Below the pieces are notes generated by a model that was not told the DNA's origin, made no database searches, and worked only from the letters and a program-made list of their open reading frames with translations. A stretch of DNA of 64,000 bases from Dactylorhiza incarnata (taxonomy: Eukaryota; Streptophyta; Magnoliopsida; Asparagales; Orchidaceae), in NCBI GenBank assembly GCA_033032865.1, contig JAWHQI010000099.1:381001-445000 (forward strand), in the 5' to 3' direction. Shown here one piece after another: positions 20,743 through 31,124 of the stretch. A program made the position numbers and the translations under genes. Positions within the stretch are counted from its first letter, which is position 1. Every line of letters begins with the position of its first letter.

Positions 20743-21398
20743 GAGTCCGCTTTGGCGTTTCTCTCGCAATGCGGTTATTTAGGTAGACAACACTTGACAA
20801 TTGCATCACTATGCAACTCTTGTATGGTTGGTGAATAACTCTTTATTCGCATACATCATATGGTGCATGCCAACCCTATGCCAATAAGCACTCAACCTTT
20901 GAGGTCACTTAGTTAAGTTGGACCCGATGTTGACAGTGGGATATCACAATTATCCGCTCGCACCCTTTCCAAGATAGATTAATGCACCTTGCTTTGGCAA
21001 GCCCACACTTCATCGATCGAGGCAGGAAGAGTGTCATCCACCGGAAGGCATCCGTATAGTTAATATTAGTTAAGGGATTTTAAGATAAGTGATTAACATT
21101 TAATCATGATTAACATTTAATCAATGTGCACACATCATCACAAACAGACCGAGCATAACCCGAATACATTCCAGATGCACAAAATCATCAACACTTGATG
21201 ATATGGATTAAATCTGAATATTTAGAACATTTCTGAACCTTCGGATTTACATGTACCGGATGCTAGCAAAAGCAAACACCCTCATTGCAGTAGACAAGCA
21301 CGTCTCTCTCTAGTCTTTAGTTTCACAAACTATCATAGAGACAGACGGTTACTGCGAAGGGAACAATTTCTGAAACATGGAATTAGCAGAAAACCTCC
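20743..21398 (-). other. Copia element 3 leader, second half
   Basis: Continuation of the non-coding leader split by the Tat insertion; no frame supported. It ends at the primer-binding site and contains the second GAGTC duplication at its left edge. Confidence 0.65.
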
Positions 21399-21409
21399 CT
21401 CTAATACCA
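21399..21409 (-). other. Primer-binding site, initiator tRNA-Met (one mismatch)
   Basis: The plus strand reads CTCTAATACCA, one base different from the initiator tRNA-Met end CTCTGATACCA, one base from the LTR at 21411. Confidence 0.75.
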
Positions 21410-21980
21410 CTGTTGTGTTTTCCTTAAAGACACACATCATATGTGCGCAGTGGAATATATTAAGAACAACCCAAAGAGACATATGGATCTTGCTAAAAAC
21501 CATGAATCAAGAAATTGAGGCAACAATAAAATTACCTTAACGGAATTGAGTCAACACTCAATCAAAAGGCTCCAAGAAAAGTCTTCTAGGATTCGGAATC
21601 CTATTCCAAGTCCTTGCTCTGCACTTCCTATCTGCTCTGTCAACAGTGAACTGCTCGTCAGAGGAATAAGTGTAGAATCGTGTCCACACCTCTATAAAGG
21701 TCCACACAAGAGAAGGAGAACCCTAGCTTCTTGTCGCACAAGAACTAGGTCGAAAAGAAGAGTCCTCAACGTCTTCCACGGACTGCTAGGTCTGATTACA
21801 GGAAGAGGCGGCGATTGGCGGAAGAGGAGAAAAGCTCTAGCGGAACGATTCCGGCGCTGATCTCTCAAATCGCGGAAGAAGAGAAAAAGCCCTAGCGGAA
21901 CGATTCCGCCGCCGCTCTCTCAAATCGCAGAAGGAAAAATTGGTCTCGGTCCGTGAAACCTAGATCGCGAACTGATTTAT

Positions 21981-22205
21981 ATAAAGCTGCGTTCGACGAA
22001 CTCAAGAGGCCTGCGGTCGACGAACCTGCAAAAACCTGCGTTCGACAAACTCGCAAAAACCTGCGTTCGACGAACCCGCAGAAACCTGCGTTCGACGAAC
22101 CCGCAGTAACCTGCGTTCGACGAACCCGCAGTAACCTGCGTTCGACGAACCCGCAGAAACCCGCGTTCGACGAACCCGCAGTAACCTGCGTTCTACGAAT
22201 GAAAT
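21981..22205. repeat. 25-bp tandem array containing CTGCGTTCGACGAAC
   Basis: Nine units; from 22061 to 22190 the period is exactly 25 bp. The exact 15-mer is at 22061-22075. GTTCGACGAAC within it is an 11-base odd palindrome with two CG sites. Frames translated through it are repeat artefacts. Confidence 0.88.
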
Positions 22206-22260
22206 CATCCAGTTCGACTATACACTATAATCGAATTCGTCTATACCTTATAAACGAATC

Positions 22261-22430
22261 GACTATAGTAATTCGGCTATATATAAAAATTCGTTTAAAC
22301 CATTTAGCCGAATTTGACTTAGCCGAATTTGACTTAGCCGAAATCGTCTAAACACTTTAGCCGAATTCGTCCAAACCTATTAGCCGAATTTGACACAGTT
22401 CGGTTAAACACTTTAGCCGAATTTGTCTAG
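22261..22430. repeat. TTAGCCGAATTYG minisatellite
   Basis: About seven copies of TTAGCCGAATT followed by TG or CG, some with TCTAAACACT spacers, lie upstream of the previous array in the same LTR. Confidence 0.7.
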
Positions 22431-22648
22431 TATAAGTCCAATCGTTTAAACGATTTCCCGTTGTGACATTCTCAACTTCCAAACAGTCATAAGATTGATC
22501 CTCTACTCATATCCAATATGAGCAAGACCAACTCAATTCTTTCTCCATTTTCTCCAAGCACTTTTATGTGCGGCCCTATAGGCTCATATCACGTTGGTAG
22601 TGAGACTAGATATTTGACCACTTCCAGATCACCATGGAAGCACCAACA

Positions 22649-23742
22649 TATAAGTACGATAATTATGGTGTAAAATAAACTGCGGTGCTGAGTAAAAAGG
22701 CATTTCACAGAAAGGAAGGACGAAAGCAAGGGCCGAAATAACTGGACCAGTATGAGACTGGATTAGCGAGCACTAAACAGTTGACCAATGCAGGACTGGA
22801 GTATCGAAAAGAACAAACAGAAAGCAGTAAATAGCTGACCAGTACGAGAATGGATACTGACGAGAAGGAATAAAGGCGATAAATAACGGACAAGTACAAT
22901 ACTGGATTACTGAAAGAATATGTAAAAGCAGTAACTATTGGACCAGTACAAGACTGGAGAATATAAAATAAAAGACAGGTTAGTAGTCCAATCACTCCAT
23001 AATCAGGAGGCTTCAGTTTCATCTCCGTTCTTAGGAGGAAATTTTTGTTCTTCCTTCGTTCATAGGAGTCTCTTCTCCATTCTGTTTATCTTAGTTATAG
23101 TTCGGGGGTTATCTTAAATGCATCTTACATTTCATAAAACTCCTCATTATTGTGTGCTTTGAGTTCACACCTTTATTTATCGAGTCGCTATTTATTCGTA
23201 ATGTCGTCTCACGATCGTGGCCCGATTGTGTGTTTCGATGCCTTTATCTCAATCGTTTTCTCGTAATAATTGGCGAGACCACCATTTATCTCTAAATGAT
23301 TCACAAAAATTTATATTATATCTAAAATAACATGTCAAGGGCCCACAAATTTTTCCCAAATATTTCAGTCCATTTTAGGGTTTTATTTTGCTCGAAGAAA
23401 TCTTATTTAAGCTCTTAGAATTATCAAAATTGTTGATAAAAATCTTGTAAAGGCCCATAAATCTTGTAAATCTTGTAAAGGCCCATAAAATAGCTAAACT
23501 CATCCTAAAATTCTCAAATAATTTCTGAAGATAGCCCTCTGGGTAGGGAACATTTTTCAAGTTGAAAGTTTTTGCCCTAGGAGCCTAGGTTTGCCTTAGA
23601 AAAATCAGGAAAGATTTAGGAGGGTGGTGTGCAGATAGAGGAATCCAGGGGGGCGGGAGGGCGCTGGACAGGGCATGGTTCTTTGATCCCCGCAGTGGAT
23701 CTGCACTCGATCAGCTGTGGGGGCGCACAATTTCATGGAAAG

Positions 23743-23785
<43 letters not shown>

Positions 23786-23890
23786 ATTAAGGTGGCGGGG
23801 GCCGTCCAATCTCATCATGGAGATCGGACGGCCCCCGTCTCTTGACAGGGCCGCAAGGAGTGGCGGCTGATGCCTCCGCCGGGCAACGGC
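22649..23890. other. Old LTR-like sequence, no gene
   Basis: No supported frame. It holds about five imperfect copies (roughly 22735-22965) of a unit centred on GACCAGTAC...ACTGGA, a small inverted repeat; three copies of AATCTTGTAAAGGCCCATAA-like sequence (23442-23490); and a run of 41 G at 23744-23784. The GC-rich end (23790-23890) is continuous with 28023 onward across the solo LTR. Confidence 0.5.
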
Positions 23891-24390
23891 TGTAACGCCC
23901 CAAAATTTTCAGGAATTATATTATTCCTTCGTCGACGTCATTTTGACGTAAGGGCGTTACGTTAGTGCGAAGTTAGCGGTGCGCCGCCGTTTGCGCGTTT
24001 CCGCGTTCGTTCGGTCAATTCGACCAAATTTTTGAGTGTGCCGGATTTGAAAAATTTTACGTTAGGAAATTAAATTAATTAAATTTAGAAATGCCTGCCA
24101 AGTTTCGTTGCGATCGGAGCAACTTTAGAGCGTCGGTAAATTTTCAAAGATTTGAGAATTATCGTTCGCCGTAAACCTTTGAAAATTAATATCTCGGGAA
24201 CGGATCGTCGAATTTTGATTCCGACTTCGCGGATTTTGATTCCGACTTTGTCGTTGGATTCGTAGCGCTAACTTTCTCCTACATAGCGATTTTTGTCGAA
24301 TTCAGCGTAAGTTTTTTCGGCGTCGAATTTATATATAATTATTACATTTATTATTTTTGCATGAAATTCTTCGAGTGTTTTCGGCGAGAG

Positions 24391-24668
24391 GTACGTTCGA
24401 CGAACTCGAAGAGTTGCATTCGACGAACTCGAAGAGCTGCGTTCGACGAACTAGAAGAGCCGCGTTCAACAAACTCGAAGGCTGCGTTCGATGAATTCGA
24501 AGAGCTGCGTTCGACGAATTCGAAGACTACGTTCGACGAATTCGATGAGCTGCGTTCGACGAATTCGAAGAGCTGCGTTTGACGAGAGGTACGTTCGACG
24601 AATTCCTTGAATTCGAAGAGCTGCCTTGTTTTCGGCGAGAGGCTCGTTCGACGAATCGGATGGTTCGA
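24391..24668. repeat. TTCGACGAA array in Tekay-like solo LTR
   Basis: About twelve copies of (CTGC)GTTCGACGAAYTCGAAGAG at a period near 24-26 bp, 500 bp into the LTR and just upstream of the TA-rich probable promoter. The exact 15-mer CTGCGTTCGACGAAC is at 24437-24451, identical to that in two copia LTRs of this window. Confidence 0.85.
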
Positions 24669-24807
24669 CGAATCAGTTAAGGTAAAATGTTATTATTATT
24701 ATGATTATTATTATTATTAGTAATATAATTTCAGTATAGCAGCTGTCTTCCTTTAATGCTTATATATATATTTTATTTAAATATCTCAATCCACTCTCTT
24801 CCTCTCT

Positions 24808-24860
<53 letters not shown>

Positions 24861-25429
24861 CTTCTTCTTCTTCATTCCATTTCCTGAATCAGTTTTCGAG
24901 AGAGAGAGAAAGGGAGAGTTTAGGGTTTGCGAGCTTTCCGACCGCCGCCGACGGAGCTCCGGTGCTCGAAATCTTCGCCGGAGCAAAGTTTTGGATAGCT
25001 CTCGCCGTGCTCATCGTGGGCGTGGTAAGATTTCTTCGTTTCGTTGATTTTTGGCGCTAGGGTTAGCGGCCCTAATTTCGTATTTTGTTCAAATTTTCGT
25101 AGATTCTTCGTGTGTAGGCCGTGGTTGAGCCGATCCGCGGCGTGGAGGGCTTGTGAGGCCGTTTGTCAGTGATTCGAGTAAAGGCAAGTGGTGGTGTCGC
25201 TCTTTTTCCCCTCCCTGGACTTGTATGTTTCTGTAGATTTATTAATCTCCTATTTTAATGTTTATACATATAAATATATATGTGTCTTTTCATGTATATA
25301 TATATATATGTATTTTTTTTGGTATTGAGTGTTGTTGTAGGTTCTGAGTTGAGGTTGCTCTGTTGATTTGGTTAGCTTAGAAATTTTTCTCTTGTCTTAG
25401 ATATCTGTCCAAGTAAAGATCGACGGGAC

Positions 25430-25840
25430 CACCCGTCGATCGACGGGACAGCCAGCCGATTTTGGCTATATTCTTCCCGTCGACTTTCTTCTACCCCTTC
25501 TCGTCAATTAATTTATCTCCCAGTCGATTATTATCAAGTCTTCTAGTCAATTTTATTGTGTTTTCCCGTCAACTTTATTATGAAGTCTTCCAGTCGATTT
25601 TATCGACCTTTCCCGTCGACTCTGACATAAAGTATCCAGTCAATTTTGATTAAGTGTTCTCGTCGACTTTTTGTTAAGTCTTTCTCATCGACTTTTTGTT
25701 AAGTCCTTCTCGTCGACTTTTGTTAAGTCTTCCTCGTTGAGTGTAATATAAGTCTTTTCCCGTCAGCTTTTGATGAGTTTTCTGTCGACTTTTGATGAGT
25801 TTTCTGTCGACTTTTGATGAGTCTTTCGGTCGATTCCATC
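25430..25840. repeat. CGTCGACTTTT array
   Basis: About 17 degenerate copies of YCGTCGACTTTTNNTTAAGTC at roughly 20-28 bp spacing, downstream of the presumed start of transcription. The core GTCGAC is palindromic. It begins with CGACGGGACCACCCGTCG, itself an inverted repeat. Confidence 0.75.
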
Positions 25841-28022
25841 GCTTATTCTGAATTGTTTTTAGCATGTCTTTATGTTCTTTTGTCGGGTGTTCCCGGGTAT
25901 CTTAAGCGATGTTATCAAGCTTTTTAAGTCCTTTTTTGCTGAGACATTTTAGTTGTAGCTATGCTTTATTCTTTGAGTGTCCTGTATTTGATTAGTGATC
26001 ATTTATTGTGTCTTTTCGTGCTTTATTTGTCGTATTATTACGAGAGTTGTTGGGGGTCAAGTTTGGACTCACCAAGTGTTTTCTTTTTGACATGTTGGGT
26101 TTTTATTTGGTGTTTGACCTTCAGGTTAAGCTTATCTTTGTCGGGTATTTTGAATTGTTTCACCTTTATTTTGTGCCCTTTTTGCCGTATGGGCCAGAGT
26201 ATCTTAAATCATTGTTGTTAAGTGTTTTAAGCTCTTTTGTTGAGTCTTTTGGCGAAGTCATGTCTTGTTTTGTCCTGTAGTGTTAAGTGTTCCTTCATCG
26301 GGTTATTCCTTAAATACTCCGGAATAGATTGGTGAGTGGTTCTTGTACTCTATGATCTGTGTTAGCTATGTTCCAAGTGTTTTCCTATGAACCCATTAGT
26401 ATTGCTCTGGTGTTTGGCCTTCGTGTTAAGATTCTCTCCGTCTTGTTTCGACACCAAGCCTTGCATGGTGTCGGCTTGCTGAAATCTTTAACCTTGTTCT
26501 AAGTTAAATTATAATCAATGGATTAATGGTTGAATCCGGGGATTTCGGATTCTCTCGTCTTGAGTTATGGTTAAAACCATTTGAGATCCTGTTTTTTTTT
26601 TTCTGTCGGACCCTCCTCTGTTTGCTCTGTTGGATTTATGAGCTAAGTATGCTATGTTGTCTAATTCTACGGGATAGTTTTGGTGAGTGGTTCCCGATCT
26701 CTATGATCTTCGTTGTCTAATGTTCTGAGTATTCTCTGGCAAACTGCAATGTGGTTTATTTATATACTTATATATATAAACATATACTGGTATATATGTT
26801 TATGCACCCCTGCTTCTGGTGCTATGTGTGAGTCTGTTGAGCGTGTGAGCTAAAAATCACTGCCATAGTGCCTCTTTTGGACTGTTGGTTTGGGTGGATT
26901 GGAGTCACCGCCGCAGCACTCCTGATTGGTTTTTGGGCTGCGGGCATTTGTGGAAGGTACCACCGAACAGTGCCTTCTTTTGGGGGACGCTCTTCCCTCG
27001 AGCTGATCAGTCTCAAATGCTAGGTAACTTATATGCATATATGGGCATTATGATATTATATGTGTAACCACCACCTCTGAGCCGCAGTGCGGACAAGTGG
27101 TTGGCTTTGATCCTTTTGGCTATTAACTTCTGGTGCAGGATTTCCTTTTATCGAGTGCACTCATTTGAGCTGGCTCGGGTTATTGTAAGCATATGAATGT
27201 TTATCTATTTAGTTTTCTTTTCTGCAATCTTTCTTTATGATTGTTGCTAACCTTGGTTTTCTTGCTACCACTTGCACTTTCTTGCTGAGGCATTCTTTTC
27301 TTTTGAATGTCTCAGGCTGGAGCTGTAGCTGTTCGGTTAGTAGAGTTGGTGTTCTCTGGCGCTGCAGTTAGTTGCAGTGGTTCATTCTCCCCTCACGGTT
27401 GTGAGGTAGTTGTTCACTTTTGTTTCAGATTTAGGCTTGTACTTTGTTTTTCTATGGGCACGTGTCAGTTGTTGACGCCCATAGCTCTAGTTTTCTGGTG
27501 CTAGTTTACTTGTTAGTTGTTTTGCTGTTACTTTCAGGTTGTTTACCTACTTGCTCTCTGGGAAGCTTTTTGTTAGGATACACGAGTTACTTTACTTAAA
27601 AAAAGGATGCGTTCTTGCATAGCATGGTTTTAAGCAAATAACGCCTATTTTTGAAGATCGTAGAGAATCTTTTCTTTACTTATACTAAACTTATATATGT
27701 GCTTACCATTTTTGGAAATGTCGATCTTCTTGCTCTAGTAGGCTAAAATGAACCTATTTTCCGCTGCGTATATATATATATATATATATAGTTTTCCTCC
27801 TATGGATTTGTTGATCCACTGGACCGAGGGACACGGTCTTAAGCTAAAAAATATATAAATTCTTTTACTTAACCATATTTGTGTCTTTTATAAAATAATC
27901 GTAGGGAGTGTTTTGCCTGAGCGTTTGTAGTTGTCCCATGCAGGATGTGACATCATAACGCGTATTTTCCCTTTTTCTCTGATAATATGAATTAATCTTG
28001 TGGGAAAATGCAGGTTGTGACA

Positions 28023-29918
28023 ACGGCAGCCAGACATCAGCGCCGCCCCCGGTCGGCTCGCCGGGGGCCGGCGATCAATCCGGCGGTGGTCCGGAGGCTT
28101 GGCGCCGCCGGCCACCGTCGGATTTAATAAGGAGGTGGGGCGATGGCGGTGGCGCGGCCTGCATGGCCATGTTGGCCGATGCCGCTCCACCTCTCCCACT
28201 GGGAGGATCTCTTACTGCCCCCGGCTGGGTCGTCGGGGGCGGGGCTGGCCTCCGGTGGTGGTACGACGGCCAGACGTCGTCAGCCGCCACCGGCACTTGC
28301 CGCTGAGGCGATACAGGAAAACGGGGGGCTTGCGGGTGCCACCGGAGATGCATTCTCTAGAGTCCCTGTCTCCTCCCTTCGTCGGAGCAGAGGTCCCCGG
28401 GTGGGGACCTGCTCCCCCAGCGCCACCACCGAGGCTGGGGTGAGGCTCACACGGCCGAGCCACCACCCGGGCCTGTACATGGCTCAAGTAGCACTGGCGG
28501 CGCTCCAGTGATGGGGGGCGGCCGGCATGTCGCCGGGGAGTAGGAAGGGGGAGGGGAGTGCGTCCACTTGGTTGGGGGGGGGGGGGGGGGGGGGGGGGGC
28601 TCGTGAGGAGTTGGGCTGAGTGTCCATGAGAGTGGCGGCGGTGGAGGACTTGGGAGAAGTTCTCTGGCGAGGGGAGGCTGGCTGGAGGGGGTGTGCTCAG
28701 AAGGGAGGGGGTATCCCTTTATAGGGAGGGAGGGGGGGTCCTCCATCCCTTTATCCCGATGTGGGGACTAAAGGGAGGGAGGGTGGGGGGGAGATATTTC
28801 TCCCCCCCCCCCCCCCCTCCCTCCACTATCCTAAGGTGGGCTGCCCTCCCATGGGGCAACCCCCTTTCATGGTGGGGAGGTAAGTGAGAGCTCCCCCCCC
28901 CCCCCCTTAAAGAGAATTAGAGTTGGAGGGGGGTTTTCGCCAAGGTCAACCAAGGGTGGGTCCCTCGGGTGGGTCAGGGCCCAAGGGGTCCAATATGTCG
29001 GGTGAGGGGTCACTATCGGGGTATCAAATCAATATTGGTGCGTACACACTTTTCGGTGTGACATATAGCTTGATTTGACCGTGGGTTGACTTTCTGATGT
29101 CGGAATTGGTTACCACGAACTTCGTTGGTCTCGTTTTGACTTTAGGAGTCCACCGAGACTTACTGAAGTTCATTCCAAGCTCGTATGCTTAGTATTTCGA
29201 AAATTATGTCGTGGCGGTCTGCAAAACCTAAAACGGGCCTATTTCCCAGTATGACCTCGGATTGAAGTGCCACGAGTTTCGTTGCGCTTGTATTGGTGAT
29301 ACAAGTATAACGGAACTGACAGAAGTCAAGTCAGAGTACGTATGGTCACTATTCCACAATAGTATGGTCGTGACGCGCTACGATACTCAAAATGGTCGTT
29401 TTCCCTAAACGACCTCAGATCGGGATTGAACGAGTTCCGTTGCGCTCGTATTGGTCATACGAGTCTAGCGGAACTGGCGGAAGTCAATTTGGAGCACGTA
29501 TGGTCACTATTCCACAATAGTGTGGTCGTGACGCGCTACGATACTCAAAATGGTCGTTTTCCGTAAACAACCTCGGATCGGGGTGGAACGAGTTCTGTTG
29601 CGCTCGTATTGGTGATACGAGTATAACGGAACTGACGGAAGTCAATTTGGAGTACGTATGGTCACTATTCCACAATAGTGTGGTCGTGACGTGCTACGAT
29701 ACTCAAAATGGTTGTTTTCCCTAAACGACCTCGGATCGGGATGGAATGAGTTCCGTTGCGCTCGTATTGGTCATACGAGTCTAACGGAACTGACGGAATT
29801 CAATTTGAAGTTTCCTAGCACAACATCACATATTCGGGTCACTTTCTATCCTTTGGGGTTACTTTTATTGGGTCCATTAGGGTCTAATGACTCAATAAAA
29901 GTTGGGATGTTACAGTAG
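28023..29918 (-). mobile_element. Old gypsy-type LTR fragment (family E)
   Basis: On the minus strand sequence starting TGTAACATCCCAAC near 29914 resembles a Tekay-type LTR start. It contains the 158-bp tandem repeat, a block ending CACACCGAAAAGTGTG, and a GC-rich part with a 36-G run (28574-28609) and C runs near 28802. It is homologous, inverted, to 57300-57950. The solo LTR at 23891 inserted into it. Overlapping GC-rich frames at 28023-28520 are not convincing genes. Confidence 0.55.
29260..29815. repeat. 158-bp tandem repeat, about 3.5 copies
   Basis: The marker GTTGCGCTCGTATTGG recurs at about 29281, 29440, 29598 and 29757, and TGGTCACTATTCCACAATAG recurs in each unit. Related repeats, inverted, occur at 57300-57800. 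Confidence 0.85.
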
Positions 29919-30003
29919 ATCTATTGGTTTTGCATGGGTTATCCTTTCAGACCATCCAGCATATGAGTTGCCTTAGAGTAAAACTCGTCGGCCATCCGAT
30001 ATT

Positions 30004-30232
30004 TCCCCAAGGCACATTTCTCGAAGGCACATTTTATTCTCATAGAAATTATTTCTCGAAGGCACATTTATTCTCGTAGGAATTATTTCTCCAAGGAACA
30101 TTTTATTCCCGTAGGAATTATTTCTCGAAAGCACATTTTATTTTCGTAGAAATTATTCTCGAATGCACATTTTATTCCCGTAGAAATTATTTCTCGAAAG
30201 CACATTTTATTCCTGTAGGAATTATATCGAAG
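30004..30232. repeat. About 36-bp minisatellite
   Basis: Six to seven copies of TTTCTCGAAGGCACATTTTA followed by TTCYCGTAGRAATTA. The rest of 29919-30401 has no supported gene. Confidence 0.8.
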
Positions 30233-30401
30233 GCATTACTCTTAAGGTTGCTTGGTGATAATCCAAGTCATGTGCTATGTATTTTTATTTTAAAAACTCA
30301 AAATATCAATATAAATTCAAGTTACAAAAGGGATTTAAGAACCGTTATCAAGACATAATGATTTATATTAGAAACCCAAAAGCGAGTCCAAGCCCCATGC
30401 A

Positions 30402-30494
30402 GGGAAAATTTTTTGGTACCTATAACGTAAAATGAACCTGTGCGATATATAAATAGGCTTTAGAAAGGGGGCCCCACCTCCCATTCCTCTTCCT
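30402..30494 (+). repeat. MULE left TIR with TATA box
   Basis: Complements 54433-54525 with about seven mismatches. The internal CGATATATAAATAGGC (about 30443-30458) is a good TATA box oriented into the element, so this TIR probably drives the ULP1-like gene, as MuDR TIRs drive their genes. Confidence 0.88.
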
Positions 30495-31124
30495 CCTTCC
30501 GTTGAGATTTTTTCAAAAAAATTTGAAATCATTTCCAGAAAACCTAACGGCCCGGCGCTCATCGGAGAAGAATAACGCAGCGACGCCTCCCTTCATCAGG
30601 AGGGAACATCGACGTCGAACATCTACCGCCAGGGAACGGCAACGACGAACATCCCTGGAGATTCTGTGTACATCCTTCGTGCCACATCAACCGCGCGGGA
30701 GAGCATCGAAGGTAATGTTCCTTCATACCATTACTGGAATGAGTTTTGCTGGAATGAGTTTTGCCATTAATTTATCACAAAACATTACTTGTATGTTGGG
30801 TTTAGGGTTTGACGGAGCAGGAGATATCTGTTTGCATTTTTTTTGTTCTGGTTAGGTATTCTCCGGTCGGATTTCAACAAATCCAGTAGGAATTTGTACT
30901 TGTGTTTTATGACAAAACACTCCTATAAATTCTCTATATACGTTCTATTACTTGTTTCTAGTAGGATTTATGTTCATGCCTTATGAGTTATGAAGTTCCT
31001 ATAAATCAGTGAACTTGTGTGTGCTAGCTGTTTATTACATGTTGATAAAATATAATCTATTACTTGTATGTTGATAAAATGTAATCACTTGCTTGTTGTA
31101 ATCACTTTTTGTTAACACATTCAG

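Larger units (their letters stand above)
21411..22648 (-). mobile_element. 5' LTR of copia element 3
   Basis: The 1,238-bp LTR has matching 5-bp ends (TGTTG at 21411, CAACA at 22644-22648) and abuts the primer site. On the minus strand a TATA-like TTTATATAAAT (about 21973-21985) lies directly downstream of the TTCGACGAA array (21981-22205), preceded by TTAGCCGAATT repeats. The left parts of this element are the leader and gag at 7318-8139. Flanking TATAA (22649) would be its target duplication; the partner is not in the window. Confidence 0.8.
23891..28022 (+). mobile_element. Solo LTR, Tekay/Del-like Ty3/gypsy
   Basis: A 4,132-bp unit TGTAACGCCCC...GGTTGTGACA is flanked by the 5-bp duplication ACGGC (23886-23890 and 28023-28027) and has no internal region, so it is a solo LTR left by recombination between two LTRs. 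Ends and inner blocks match, in opposite orientation, the LTRs of the element at 36538-54274 (for example the CGCCGACGGAGCTCCGG block near 24950 and the TGTCACAACC end). It contains a TTCGACGAA array, a TA run and probable TSS region (24812-24920), and a GTCGACTTTT array. The many short open frames in it have no support. Confidence 0.92.

Noticed and set aside
28023..28520. Several overlapping GC-rich frames over 90 codons
   Set aside because: Pro/Gly/Arg-rich on both strands, no domain, inside LTR debris; expected from high GC.
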